Below, one piece after another: positions 1 through 8,109 of a DNA stretch of 47,233 bases. The stretch's first letter is position 1. Every line of letters begins with the position of its first letter. Below the pieces are notes generated by a model. The model did no database searches, had not been told where the DNA came from, and worked only from the letters and a program-made list of their open reading frames with translations. Source of the stretch: Nanobdellota archaeon. GTDB lineage: Archaea; Nanobdellota; Nanobdellia; Parvarchaeales; Parvarchaeaceae. Made by a program: the position numbers and the translations under genes. The DNA lies in assembly GCA_021794235.1 (NCBI GenBank), contig JAJYRE010000015.1, positions 1-47,233 on the forward strand, read 5' to 3'.

Positions 1-1059
1 AGCCTTTGGCAGAAGTTTCTTGAGCGTCGCGGAGTCACCGGTCCACTTGTAGTATTTTATCAGATCAATTATGAAAAGCGCCGGTGCGTCCATCGGGAAA
101 ACGTTTCCACCGATGACATTCGGAAGTCCATTTTCTGTTACAGCCTCTGCTATTTTCTCCAGAACATCCTTTACAAACTTTGCATTGTTCATAGAAAGGA
201 AAGACGGCAGGACAACGAGGGCGTCCCTCGTCCAAAATTCGTTGAAGTATGGAAATCCGGCGTATATCCCCTTGTTCAGCATATCCGCATACGAGTAAAT
301 GCTGTCTATTACGTCCTTGTAGAATCCGTTATCAATGAAATTCATGCCGCTGTATGCGGCGGCTGTGGCGTTTATCAGGTCTCCGTGCTCCTTGCTGTGG
401 TACAGCCTGTTCTTTACAGCCTTGTACAATCCGTCCCTGTCCATGTCCTCCAAGGAGAGTACTATTGTGAACTCCTCGCCGCTTCTTAGTTTTGCGGTTA
501 TCCTCCCAGGGACGTACCTGTTCTGTACACTGCCGTCGTCCAAGTATCTGGTTATCCCCTTCTCCAGCGAGTATCTCCCTGGCGAGTGTATTCCGTAAAA
601 TTCATTTTTTTCGAATTTTCCTTTATCGAATAGTATGAACGCCTTCAGGCCGTTGATTTCCGTCTTGACTTTATAATCGTCCTCAGTCGAGGTTTCATAC
701 TTTTTACCCTTATTGTAGTTCTCGTTCCTGTCCCGTATGTTTATTCCTACTTCCGCAGACGCCTCGCATTCGAACCTCGGCTTTATCGTCACCATTATGT
801 TTTTATCGGTGCATACCACTTCCTCATCCACTGTGCCCTTGGATGTCTTGAATTCCATCTTTGAGAACTGGGAGTTGTAATACTGAAATCCGTCTATGTT
901 CTTCTCGGATAGGAATTCCCCATCTAGCTCAAAAGCGAAATAATCGAAGTACTTGGTGCGCCCGTTCCAGACCCCGCACCACTTGGAACCGAATTCCCCG
1001 TTATTGAACCTAAAGAGAAAAGTCCCGTTCTTTGATAGAACATGAAGTAAAGGTGCCAT
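1..1059 (-). CDS. Glycogen debranching enzyme / amylo-alpha-1,6-glucosidase, N-terminal part (cut by window edge)
   Basis: The minus strand is open from an ATG at 1059 to base 1 (353 codons, no stop), so the C-terminus lies outside the window. The first ~220 residues are beta-rich, as in the N-terminal domain of archaeal/bacterial debranching enzymes. Around residue 265 begins an (alpha/alpha)6-type catalytic region with the signature GFPYFNEFWTRDALVVLPS, which matches the GDE_C motif (G-[YF]-P-[WY]-F...GRD). The family hydrolyses alpha-1,6 branch points in glycogen in the cytosol. This fits the glycogen synthase and GH57 genes 16 kb away. A TATA-like box lies about 28 nt before the ATG, so the mRNA is probably leaderless. 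Family assignment is fairly secure; the exact specificity is inferred. Confidence 0.85.
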   Translation of the reverse strand, partial: MAPLLHVLSKNGTFLFRFNNGEFGSKWCGVWNGRTKYFDYFAFELDGEFLSEKNIDGFQYYNSQFSKMEFKTSKGTVDEEVVCTDKNIMVTIKPRFECEASAEVGINIRDRNENYNKGKKYETSTEDDYKVKTEINGLKAFILFDKGKFEKNEFYGIHSPGRYSLEKGITRYLDDGSVQNRYVPGRITAKLRSGEEFTIVLSLEDMDRDGLYKAVKNRLYHSKEHGDLINATAAAYSGMNFIDNGFYKDVIDSIYSYADMLNKGIYAGFPYFNEFWTRDALVVLPSFLSMNNAKFVKDVLEKIAEAVTENGLPNVIGGNVFPMDAPALFIIDLIKYYKWTGDSATLKKLLPKA

Positions 1060-1082
1060 ACCTAATCTAGGCTGCGATGATT

Positions 1083-1092
1083 AAAATATTTA
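1083..1092 (-). promoter_or_regulatory. TATA-like box for the debranching enzyme gene
   Basis: On the minus strand AAATATTTTA is centred about 28 nt upstream of the ATG at 1059, the archaeal spacing for a leaderless start. The box is almost symmetric and could also serve the divergent phosphoesterase gene if that starts at the GTG at 1109. Confidence 0.5.
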
Positions 1093-1165
1093 TCAGGTAT
1101 TTATAGGCGTGCACTGTATAGATAATAAAATATTTTGTGAAAGACTATTATATTGTGCAGACAGA

Positions 1166-1861
1166 ATGGAATTAGAAGACTTTCCTTTTAAGACACATAA
1201 GGGGATACCGGCGGCATTTTACAAGGATTACGCTATAATAGGGGATATACACATCGGCTTTGAGCGCAGATTCGGCGCCGGCGGCTTCAATGTCTGGGAC
1301 AAGACCAAGGAGATTTTCGATGGCATAGTCGCACTCGGGTCAAAAAAACTGATAATACTCGGGGATTTAAGGGACGACTATACTGAGATAAGACCCGATG
1401 AGGGAGGATTGCTGTTTAAGTTCCTTGGAATGCTCTCGGACAGGTTTGAGGAGATAATAATAACAAAGGGAAACCATGACGGGGGCCTGATAAAACTCAC
1501 CTCCAGGCTCGCTAATGTCAGGCTCGAGAGGGAGTTTATGCTGGATAATGTCGGGTTTATGCACGGCCACAGCATGCCTTCCAAAAAGTTCGCAGAGAAC
1601 GTGAGCACCGTATGCTTCGGACACCTTCACCCGTCTTTGGTAGTCAGGGATTCGAACGGGGTGCCTTACAAGAGCGACTGCTGGCTGCTGATGGACGTTG
1701 ACCTGCCGAAGAAAACGTATGCCGTGTGCACCCTAAAGTACGGCGTGTGCTTCCCGAAATTCAACAGGTATATAGGCAGTACTGACAGAATAGACGATAT
1801 AGGGCTCATGAAGTACTGCACAGTCACCAGAAGACTGACTACCGATTTGCTGCTGGTATAG
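1166..1861 (+). CDS. Metallophosphoesterase, archaeal ICC-like (COG1407 type)
   Basis: A 231-aa calcineurin-type phosphoesterase. Metal-binding motifs appear in order: GDIHIGFE (D-x-H), LGDLRDD (GD), KGNHDGG (GNHD), MHGH and FGHLHPS (GHxH). Archaeal homologues of this size are predicted phosphohydrolases of unknown substrate, often linked to nucleic-acid metabolism. The frame is open upstream to a GTG at 1109 that would add 19 residues. The ATG at 1166 was chosen because the protein then begins close to the first beta strand, as in the family. The gene is divergent from the debranching enzyme and stands alone. Confidence 0.85.
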   Translation: MELEDFPFKTHKGIPAAFYKDYAIIGDIHIGFERRFGAGGFNVWDKTKEIFDGIVALGSKKLIILGDLRDDYTEIRPDEGGLLFKFLGMLSDRFEEIIITKGNHDGGLIKLTSRLANVRLEREFMLDNVGFMHGHSMPSKKFAENVSTVCFGHLHPSLVVRDSNGVPYKSDCWLLMDVDLPKKTYAVCTLKYGVCFPKFNRYIGSTDRIDDIGLMKYCTVTRRLTTDLLLV

Positions 1862-1919
1862 GCACCTTTGTGTATTATCAAAACAAAGTTATTAAAGATA
1901 AACAGATTCTATAAATAAT

Positions 1920-2855
1920 ATGAATCCGACAGAATTTTGGGCGTTTATAATAGGCGTCGCAGCAATCATAGCCCTTTTCTTCATGAGTCTTATAATAAGC
2001 AGTCTTTACTACGTTTTCCTGCTCGTGCTTTTCGTAGTGGCAGTCGCCGTGTTCTTCGTGACAACCGTAAAGAAATACACCCAGTTCGAAAGGGGAATAA
2101 TCTTCAGACTCGGCAAGTTCAACAGGATAGCCGGACCTGGCTGGGCAATAGTGGTACCTTTCTTCGAAGAGGAATACAAGAAGGTGGATGTGAGGGTCAA
2201 GATGCTCGACATAAACTCGCAGGAAGCATTCACTGAAGACGATATAAAGATCATGATAGACGGAACCATATACTACCAGATAGTCGATCCTGAAAAGGCG
2301 ACACTGCAGATAGACAACTACGGACAGGGCCTAGCGACCCTTGTTCAGTCATCGATAAGAAACGCAATGGCTTCGCTTAGCATGAGGCAGGTGTTCGGAA
2401 ATCTTGATAAACTCAACGATATACTGGCAGACGCCATAAGGCACACCACCTGGAGGTGGGGAATAGACGTACCCTCTGTCCAGATAAGAACCGTAGCACC
2501 GCCTTCGGAGGTCATACAGGCTATGCAACAGCCGGAAATCGCAGCAAACCTTCTTCAGGCGCAGAGGTTCAAAGCGGATGCACAGAAGATAGTTATAGAA
2601 GCGATAGGAGAAGGGGGGAAATCACTGGACGACAGATCTATAATGTACCTTTATCTTCAGGCTCTTAAGCAGATGGGCGAATCTAGCTCTTCGAAGATAG
2701 TACTGCCGATGCAGTTCATGCAGAATGCCGGCAGTATGCTCGGTGGAGTAGCCGGGTTATCGGCAGCCGGAATGGCTTCGCTCGGAGGACAGCAGAACGT
2801 CCAGAATGTAATAGACAAGATAAAGGACAAGATAACGGAATCCGCCCAGAAATGA
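1920..2855 (+). CDS. SPFH/band 7 domain protein (stomatin/prohibitin-like)
   Basis: A 311-aa protein with two closely spaced hydrophobic segments at residues ~8-50, then a band 7 domain. The stretch YTQFERGIIFRLGKFN and the following GPGWAIVVPF are the classic stomatin start. A helical coiled region with EIAANLLQAQRFKADAQKI-like features follows, then a Gly/Ala-rich tail and a charged C-terminus. Family members are membrane-anchored scaffolds that oligomerise and often associate with a membrane protease (NfeD). No nfeD partner is adjacent here. A TATA-like ATTAAAGA about 27 nt before the ATG suggests a leaderless, single-gene transcript that ends before tRNA-Thr. Confidence 0.88.
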   Translation: MNPTEFWAFIIGVAAIIALFFMSLIISSLYYVFLLVLFVVAVAVFFVTTVKKYTQFERGIIFRLGKFNRIAGPGWAIVVPFFEEEYKKVDVRVKMLDINSQEAFTEDDIKIMIDGTIYYQIVDPEKATLQIDNYGQGLATLVQSSIRNAMASLSMRQVFGNLDKLNDILADAIRHTTWRWGIDVPSVQIRTVAPPSEVIQAMQQPEIAANLLQAQRFKADAQKIVIEAIGEGGKSLDDRSIMYLYLQALKQMGESSSSKIVLPMQFMQNAGSMLGGVAGLSAAGMASLGGQQNVQNVIDKIKDKITESAQK

Positions 2856-2909
2856 GTCCTAACGCCCATTCAGAAAAATTTTAATATTATTCCCGAATTA
2901 GCTTTAGAT

Positions 2910-2981
2910 GCCTCTGTAGCTCAGCGGTAGAGCGTCTGCCTTGTAAGCAGAAGGTCGCGAGATCATCACTCGCCAGAGGCT
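2910..2981 (+). tRNA. tRNA-Thr (anticodon UGU) with atypical T loop
   Basis: The cloverleaf folds completely: acceptor GCCTCTG/CAGAGGC, D stem GCTC/GAGC with a GG-containing loop, anticodon stem TCTGC/GCAGA with loop CTTGTAA (anticodon TGT at 2942-2944), T stem GCGAG/CTCGC and discriminator T at 2981, with no encoded CCA. The T loop is ATCATCA instead of the usual TTCRANY, so the T54-A58 pair is replaced by A54 and T58 while T55 and C56 remain. A TATA-like TTTTAATATTA is centred ~27 nt upstream. Discriminator U is shared with the second tRNA-Thr in this window. Confidence 0.92.
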
Positions 2982-3074
2982 TCTTATATTCAGGCTATAC
3001 CGCCTGCGTCCGCTTTTAAACTTTGTTTCCCCCTCACACTAAAATTATTAATTGAACATTATAGATAGTTATTT

Positions 3075-3707
3075 ATGGATATGTATGAAGTAGTTGAACA
3101 CCTTAAGTCCGGATCCGCGGGGCAGGACGGAACTTTCACAGTGGTAGCAATAAATTACAAAGAACCGACTTATATTAAATTCAAGAGTTCCCAGGATTTT
3201 AAAGTGGGGCAGAAGGTCAGCATCGACAAAAATGCCGTTTTTTCGGACGGAAAACAGGTCGGAGAAGTACAGACTACAAAGCGTGCCAATGACGTAAAGA
3301 TAGATACCCGTTACGACATAAAGTACACCGGCGGCTATTCTATGGACGGGAAAAAGGTGTATCTCGACGAGCATTTTCCTAAGATAATAAATGTGGATGG
3401 AAAAGAAGTGGATACCGTGGAGAGCATAGACAGGCACCACGAAGTAACGGAGAAATGGCTTATAGACGATGCATACGAGTACGCTTACGCCCATGAATTG
3501 GCTACAAAGATAGAGCGAGAGTACGTGGAATCGCTCGGGGTGAACTGGGACGATTACTGCAGGGAAGTCAACAAGCAGCTGCATCTTGTGTACGCAGGCA
3601 AGGCCGAGAAGACGCCAGCGGATCTGGATCTGGCACCCTATTTCTATTCCAGGGACGAGAAGGCCCTCAAAGAGATAAGGGAGACGAAGGGCGAGAAGAA
3701 AGCCTGA
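3075..3707 (+). CDS. Conserved hypothetical protein with HExxE-like motif (possible zincin-like domain)
   Basis: A 210-aa soluble protein. Residues 1-75 look beta-rich. From about residue 80 the pattern YDIKYTGGYSMDGKKVYLDE leads to HHEVTEKW and, one helix later, AYAHELATKIEREYVES. This arrangement (Gly-Tyr-Ser-x-Asp-Gly, a His-Glu helix, then Ala-His-x-x-Ala-x-x-x-Glu) resembles small uncharacterised bacterial proteins and is suggestive of a metal-binding, metallopeptidase-like helix pair. This is inference from memory of the pattern, not a search. The C-terminus is charged and Lys-rich. The stop lies 9 nt before tatD, so the gene is probably co-transcribed with tatD and the RNase Z gene. 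Confidence 0.6.
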   Translation: MDMYEVVEHLKSGSAGQDGTFTVVAINYKEPTYIKFKSSQDFKVGQKVSIDKNAVFSDGKQVGEVQTTKRANDVKIDTRYDIKYTGGYSMDGKKVYLDEHFPKIINVDGKEVDTVESIDRHHEVTEKWLIDDAYEYAYAHELATKIEREYVESLGVNWDDYCREVNKQLHLVYAGKAEKTPADLDLAPYFYSRDEKALKEIRETKGEKKA

Positions 3708-3716
3708 TCATAATCG

Positions 3717-4463
3717 ATGGAACCCAAGTTTGTGGACGTACATGCGCACCTAAGCGATCACGCATTCGACGGAAACGAAGATATGTTCGCATTGATGGAA
3801 GACGGGTATATAGTTCTAAATTCGGGAGAGAACCACTCGGATAACCTGAGAGTTATAGAGTTGAACAAAAAATATCCGAACATACTTCCTTGTGTCGGAC
3901 TTCACCCCAATTATCTGTCGAATCTGGGAAAGGAAGAGGTGGACAGGGAGATTTCCGACGTCACGAAGGATGTAGAGGCGGCGTTCGCCGTCTCAGAGAT
4001 AGGGCTTGACTATAAGAACAAGGACCGGGCCCAGATATCCGGGCAGAAGAGAATATTCAGGACGATGCTTGAACTCTCCGAAAAATTCGGTAAACCGTGC
4101 ATAGTGCACAGCAGGAAGGCGATGGACGACGTTCTCGATATCGTTTCATCCTTTAAGACCAAGGTGGTACTCCATAATTTTGAGGGAAACCTTTCCCATC
4201 TTTCCAGAGCTGCGGAGCTCGGACTGGGTGTAAGCATATCTACGGGGTTCATCAAGTTCAAGAAGGACAATGTTGTAAAAAAAGCCGGAATAGATAGTCT
4301 GTTCGTCGAAACGGATTCTCCAGTTCTAAGTCCTGATCAGAATACAAACACCCCTCTTAATCTGAAGGTTATACTGGAATACATATCGGATATCAGGGGC
4401 ATGGAGTTTAACGTATTAAAGGACACGGTATATAATAATTTTGAGAGGTTTTTTTATGATTGA
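3717..4463 (+). CDS. tatD: TatD-family metal-dependent hydrolase (deoxyribonuclease)
   Basis: A 248-aa TIM-barrel amidohydrolase-fold protein. Metal ligands appear in the usual order: VDVHAHLSD (H9, H11), the VGLHPN loop, VSEIGLDY (Glu), CIVHSRKA (His), VLHNFEG (His) and FVETDSP (Asp). TatD proteins are Mg-dependent 3'-5' exonucleases or DNases. The protein is slightly shorter than the bacterial enzymes (~260 aa). Its end overlaps the RNase Z start by 8 nt, which indicates translational coupling. Confidence 0.88.
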   Translation: MEPKFVDVHAHLSDHAFDGNEDMFALMEDGYIVLNSGENHSDNLRVIELNKKYPNILPCVGLHPNYLSNLGKEEVDREISDVTKDVEAAFAVSEIGLDYKNKDRAQISGQKRIFRTMLELSEKFGKPCIVHSRKAMDDVLDIVSSFKTKVVLHNFEGNLSHLSRAAELGLGVSISTGFIKFKKDNVVKKAGIDSLFVETDSPVLSPDQNTNTPLNLKVILEYISDIRGMEFNVLKDTVYNNFERFFYD

Positions 4464-5373
4464 AGGAACGTTTTTAGGGACTGCATCGGCTTTTCCAACG
4501 GCACTGAGAAATCATCCGTCAATTTATCTATCTATCGATGGTACGCACCTTCTCCTTGACTGCGGAGAGGGGACACAGAGGCAGATAAGAAAAGCGGGGT
4601 TGAGTCCGTCAGTAGACTACATATTTATAACGCACTGGCACGGCGACCATTCGCTCGGAATCGGTGGAATAATACAGAGCCTGAATATGATGAGCAGAAA
4701 GGACCCGGTGTTCGTTTTCGGTCCTGCCGGCACAAATGCCAGACTTGATCACCTTATGAAGACCTACCAGTTCCATTCCGCCATAAAGGTTGTTCCGAAG
4801 CCGCTGAACGCCCCGACGGAGAAACTGGTCATCACAATAGGCGATTACGAAGTGTATGCGGTAAACGTTAAGCACGCGGTGCAGTGCATAGGATACCGGA
4901 TACGCGGCAGAGATACGCTCAACCTGCGCGAAGACATGCTTAAAAAATACGGCATAAAACCCAATCCTCTGCTTAAGAGGCTAAAGGAGGGGAAAGACGT
5001 CACAATAAACGGTAAAAAGCTGAGTTACAAGAAGTTCACTTACGTAAAGAGGGGCAAATCTCTAGCTTACCTGACGGACCTATCGTATTCCGACAAAGTA
5101 TACAGATTTGCCAGGGATGTGGATGTCCTGATAATAGAGGCGACATTTTCTTCTTCTATGACAGAGAAAGCCGGCTCATACCTCCACCTCACGGTTGAAC
5201 AATCCCTTAAGATCGCTAAGAAGGCCAACGCAAAGAAGGTTTACCTAGTCCATACGAGCCAGAGATATGATAATGAAGACACACTAAGAAAGGATGCCGA
5301 AGCTGCGAAGGCAAAACTCGGACTGGATGCGGAGGTAATCTTCCCTAACGACCTGGACAAGCTGGAAATATAA
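4456..5373 (+). CDS. rnz: Ribonuclease Z (tRNA 3' endonuclease)
   Basis: 305 aa, the normal length of the short form of RNase Z. The metallo-beta-lactamase motif HWHGDH (residues 60-65) is intact, preceded by LLLDCGEGTQRQ. Further on come a His in HAVQCIGYR, LAYLTDLSY (Asp), the ATF-SSSMTEKA-HLT region (histidine box) and the terminal LVHTSQRY. It cleaves tRNA precursors after the discriminator, fitting tRNAs here that lack an encoded CCA. The frame opens at a TTG at 4441, but the ATG at 4456 gives the canonical start. The gene overlaps tatD by 8 nt. Confidence 0.93.
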   Translation: MIEGTFLGTASAFPTALRNHPSIYLSIDGTHLLLDCGEGTQRQIRKAGLSPSVDYIFITHWHGDHSLGIGGIIQSLNMMSRKDPVFVFGPAGTNARLDHLMKTYQFHSAIKVVPKPLNAPTEKLVITIGDYEVYAVNVKHAVQCIGYRIRGRDTLNLREDMLKKYGIKPNPLLKRLKEGKDVTINGKKLSYKKFTYVKRGKSLAYLTDLSYSDKVYRFARDVDVLIIEATFSSSMTEKAGSYLHLTVEQSLKIAKKANAKKVYLVHTSQRYDNEDTLRKDAEAAKAKLGLDAEVIFPNDLDKLEI

Positions 5374-5382
5374 AAAAGAAAG

Positions 5383-5390
5383 GTATATAA
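5383..5390 (+). promoter_or_regulatory. TATA-like box upstream of small ORF/GTPase gene
   Basis: GTATATAA lies just after the RNase Z stop. A transcript starting ~27 nt downstream would begin near 5414, leaving a short leader before the 30-codon ORF at 5452 and the GTPase gene at 5555. Confidence 0.4.
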
Positions 5391-5451
5391 GTGAAATTGT
5401 TTTTATCTCTAAAATAAACGCGGATACCGCAGAGTAATAAACGTAAATAAA

Positions 5452-5544
5452 ATGGAAACAGAACTGGAAACTAAGGAAGAAATCATAGAGACGACGGATG
5501 AGCGCCTCGCTGATTACTACAAAAGTGAAGAAGACTCGGAGTAA
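5452..5544 (+). CDS. Possible acidic miniprotein (30 aa)
   Basis: A short open frame with ATG, 30 codons and TAA. The product is strongly acidic (about 13 Glu/Asp residues) with no hydrophobic segment. It lies between a TATA-like box and the GTPase gene, ending 10 nt before the GTPase ATG. The position suggests either a genuine leader miniprotein or a chance frame in the 5' leader. No family recognised. Confidence 0.35.
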   Translation: METELETKEEIIETTDERLADYYKSEEDSE

Positions 5545-5554
5545 ATAAAAGCAT

Positions 5555-6580
5555 ATGGACTCATTAACCGCGAGTGTGATAGGGCCGTACAAAGCCGGAA
5601 AAAGCACTCTTGTTAACAAATTACAGCAGAAAAAAGGCGCGGAGGAGGACGTATCGTTCTATTACTTCAAGTATTCGAACAAAAACGTTACTCTTATAGA
5701 TACGCCCGGCGACATGGACGTTCCTACGACAATAGCCTCCGTCCTCAGCATTTCGGATGCCATAATATTCTGCATATCCCCCGATATAGGCATAAACTTT
5801 CAGGTCGGGGAGCAGATAATAATGGCCAGCTCGCTCGGAATAAGCAAGGGGCTGTTCTGTATAACAAAAACCGACATTTCGACCAGCGGAGAGGTGGAGA
5901 AGCTGGAAAGCAGCATAAGGGCCCTTATAAAAGGCACTTCTCTGGAGAACATAGAAATAGTGCCTATAGATATACACAACGAGCAGAACATAGCCGACAT
6001 ACGCGCAAGAATCTCCGCCATACCATACGACTCTTCAAACGTGCAGAAACCATTCAAGATACTGATAGACAACGCATTCGAATCCAAGGGGATGTCGATA
6101 GCGGTGGGTACAATGCCGACCGGAAAGATAGCAGTGCACACGGAGGGTGTAATCGCCCCGACGCCGTTTACCAAAGACATCTCGATAAACTCAATACAGA
6201 TAAATCAGATCGAAGTGCCATCAGCGGAGGCCGGCGACAGGGCAGGTGTAGCCATAAAAGGGGTATGGCCTTGGGACCTTCCAAGAGGCGTAGAGATAAG
6301 ACAGAAGAACAGTTTTAAGGACGTTAAATCCGGTGAGCTGAAAATAGAAGTCCCCCCGCTTTACAAGCAGCCCCTTGTGGATGGGTCGGTGCTTACACTT
6401 ATATGCAACTGGCAGAATGTCAGCATAACCCTGTCGAATGTAAAGAAGGAGGGCAACACTCTAACCGCATCATTCGAGGCGGATAAGAATTTCTGCTTTA
6501 ACGGAGACGATAAAATACTTGTGATAAACAAGGATCTTCCTATAAGGGTACTAAGGGTAGTCGGAAAGGCAACAATCTGA
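5555..6580 (+). CDS. EF-1A/SelB-like translational GTPase paralog
   Basis: A 341-aa protein with an N-terminal GTPase domain: P-loop GPYKAGKST (residues 10-18), DTPGD (49-53) and TKTD (104-107) where NKxD is usual. Two beta-barrel-like segments follow (about residues 165-250 and 260-341), the arrangement of EF-Tu domains II and III. It is shorter than true EF-1A (~420 aa) and SelB, and lacks an obvious switch I RGIT motif. It resembles the small archaeal EF-Tu-like GTPases annotated as SelB-like in organisms without selenocysteine. The role is unknown; ribosome binding is an inference. Confidence 0.7.
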   Translation: MDSLTASVIGPYKAGKSTLVNKLQQKKGAEEDVSFYYFKYSNKNVTLIDTPGDMDVPTTIASVLSISDAIIFCISPDIGINFQVGEQIIMASSLGISKGLFCITKTDISTSGEVEKLESSIRALIKGTSLENIEIVPIDIHNEQNIADIRARISAIPYDSSNVQKPFKILIDNAFESKGMSIAVGTMPTGKIAVHTEGVIAPTPFTKDISINSIQINQIEVPSAEAGDRAGVAIKGVWPWDLPRGVEIRQKNSFKDVKSGELKIEVPPLYKQPLVDGSVLTLICNWQNVSITLSNVKKEGNTLTASFEADKNFCFNGDDKILVINKDLPIRVLRVVGKATI

Positions 6581-6631
6581 GTCCGGAGTTCCAATAATCT
6601 TTAATACGAAAAGGTCATTGCATATAGTAGT

Positions 6632-7615
6632 ATGCCACATCCGGAAAATTTGGACGGTGAGATAAGAACCGATTACAGAACCGGCAGCAAGGTATTCTTT
6701 TCATCCATACGCAACAAGAAACCCATGGATTTCACACACAACGACTCCAGTTGGACATCCGATGTATCCAAGTGCCCCTTTGAACCCGGACGTGAGGACC
6801 TAAACAAGACCATAAGCTACATAGGCGGCGATGAGAGTTCTTGGAGACTCAGGACGATAGAAAACAAGTTTCCACTCATATTTCCCGGCCCCGGCTTCCA
6901 TAGCTCAATAGAATTTTTTGAGAAGTCGACCCCGTTCGGTTACTCGGAAGTCCTCATAGAGAGCCGGCAGCACGAACTGCCATTCGAAGAGATAAGCGAG
7001 GATGACCTGGTGCTTTGGCTCGATACAGTAGCAGACAGGGAGGAGGAGCTGTATTCCAAGGAGCACATAAAATACGTCTATATGTTCAAGAACGAAGGGC
7101 CGAGAAGCGGGGCGAGCCTGTTCCATCCACATAGCCAGATAATGGCTTTTTCAGAGGTCCCTCCCGTCATCTCATCCGAGATCTCGATGATAAAAAAGCA
7201 TCTGGAAGAAAACGGTGCGTGTCTGTACGAATACGCGATGGACAAGGAGAAAGAAAGAACCCTCCTAGAGAGCGATAGCTGCGTAGCGATAGCACCGTTC
7301 GGGTCCAAGTTCAGCGGAGAGTCGGTGATTATGCCAAAAAGGCACGTCAATTATTCCGCCGGGCTATCCAGGGACGAGAGGATCGGTATCGTAAGAATGA
7401 TCAAAAAGATACTCATAACAAACAAGAAAATCTTCGGACGAGTTTCCTACAACATGCTATTTCACGAGATAAAATCAGAGGAAGACTTTCATTTTCACAT
7501 AGAGATATGCCCGCGCGTGATAACCTTTGCCGCTGTGGAATTCTTAGGTTTTTTTACAAATCAGATTACTCCGGAGCGCTATAGAGAATTCTTTATGGAT
7601 AACTCCGGCGTATAG
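6632..7615 (+). CDS. galT: Galactose-1-phosphate uridylyltransferase-like protein (GalT 1)
   Basis: A 327-aa GalT/HIT-superfamily protein. EIRTDYRTGSK opens the protein, SKCPFEPGRED carries the N-terminal Cys, and FHPHSQ (H165-P-H167-S-Q169) is the catalytic HPHxQ motif with nucleophile H167. FHFHIEICPR is the C-terminal His cluster. The family transfers UMP between hexose-1-phosphates through a uridylyl-His intermediate. With a second full GalT (45041-46030) and a degenerate third copy (30933-31742) in this window, one or more may act on other sugar phosphates. The gene converges on a small membrane-protein gene with a 4-nt gap. Confidence 0.85.
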   Translation: MPHPENLDGEIRTDYRTGSKVFFSSIRNKKPMDFTHNDSSWTSDVSKCPFEPGREDLNKTISYIGGDESSWRLRTIENKFPLIFPGPGFHSSIEFFEKSTPFGYSEVLIESRQHELPFEEISEDDLVLWLDTVADREEELYSKEHIKYVYMFKNEGPRSGASLFHPHSQIMAFSEVPPVISSEISMIKKHLEENGACLYEYAMDKEKERTLLESDSCVAIAPFGSKFSGESVIMPKRHVNYSAGLSRDERIGIVRMIKKILITNKKIFGRVSYNMLFHEIKSEEDFHFHIEICPRVITFAAVEFLGFFTNQITPERYREFFMDNSGV

Positions 7616-7619
7616 CTAA

Positions 7620-8006
7620 TTATTCGCAAGATGCGTCTTCACGGCTTCTATATCCTTCTATCGCGCTCTTGGCTTTCCCGTAAATTTTTTCGGCAGCCTT
7701 TTTCGTCGCGTATAAGTCTATGTAACTGATTCCCACCGCAAACGGGTAAAGCAACGGTATCGAAACCGCCGCGTGCTGGATGTATACAAAATCGAACATA
7801 TATGTCGGGATCAGGCCGGCAGATCTGGCTATTTCAAGCGCGGTATACATCTCAGGGATGGCTGCCGCAGCAGAAACGCCTATAAGTTTCTTATGGGATT
7901 TAACTTCGCTTACCAGGTTGTCAAGGCTATTCTTTACTCTCATCTTGATCGGCAGCTTGGGCTTAGGCACTTCCGTGATTCTGCCGTCTGATTTTTCATA
8001 GGTCAT
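7620..8006 (-). CDS. Small hypothetical protein with possible membrane segments
   Basis: 128 aa. A charged, Lys-rich N-terminus (residues 1-40) precedes two moderately hydrophobic stretches (about 40-65 and 70-100), then a charged C-terminal helix. No family recognised. The ATG at 8006 is preceded on the minus strand by an A/T-rich TTAAATAGTA-like box about 25-30 nt away. It stands alone between convergent galT and divergent ndk. Confidence 0.6.
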   Translation of the reverse strand: MTYEKSDGRITEVPKPKLPIKMRVKNSLDNLVSEVKSHKKLIGVSAAAAIPEMYTALEIARSAGLIPTYMFDFVYIQHAAVSIPLLYPFAVGISYIDLYATKKAAEKIYGKAKSAIEGYRSREDASCE

Positions 8007-8077
8007 CTCCCTATATGATTTTTACTACTATTTAAGCGTTTAAAAACACATTTATATGTGCCAGGCACAGTGGAAGC

Positions 8078-8088
8078 TTTAAATTATA
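8078..8088 (+). promoter_or_regulatory. TATA box for ndk
   Basis: TTTAAATTATA is centred ~28 nt before the ATG at 8110, consistent with a leaderless transcript. Confidence 0.5.
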
Positions 8089-8109
8089 TGCTATCATATA
8101 GAATTAATT

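Noticed and set aside
1645-1660. GGGATTCGAAC-like sequence resembling a reverse-complement tRNA T arm
   Set aside because: It lies inside the conserved phosphoesterase coding region and no acceptor, D or anticodon stems could be folded around it.
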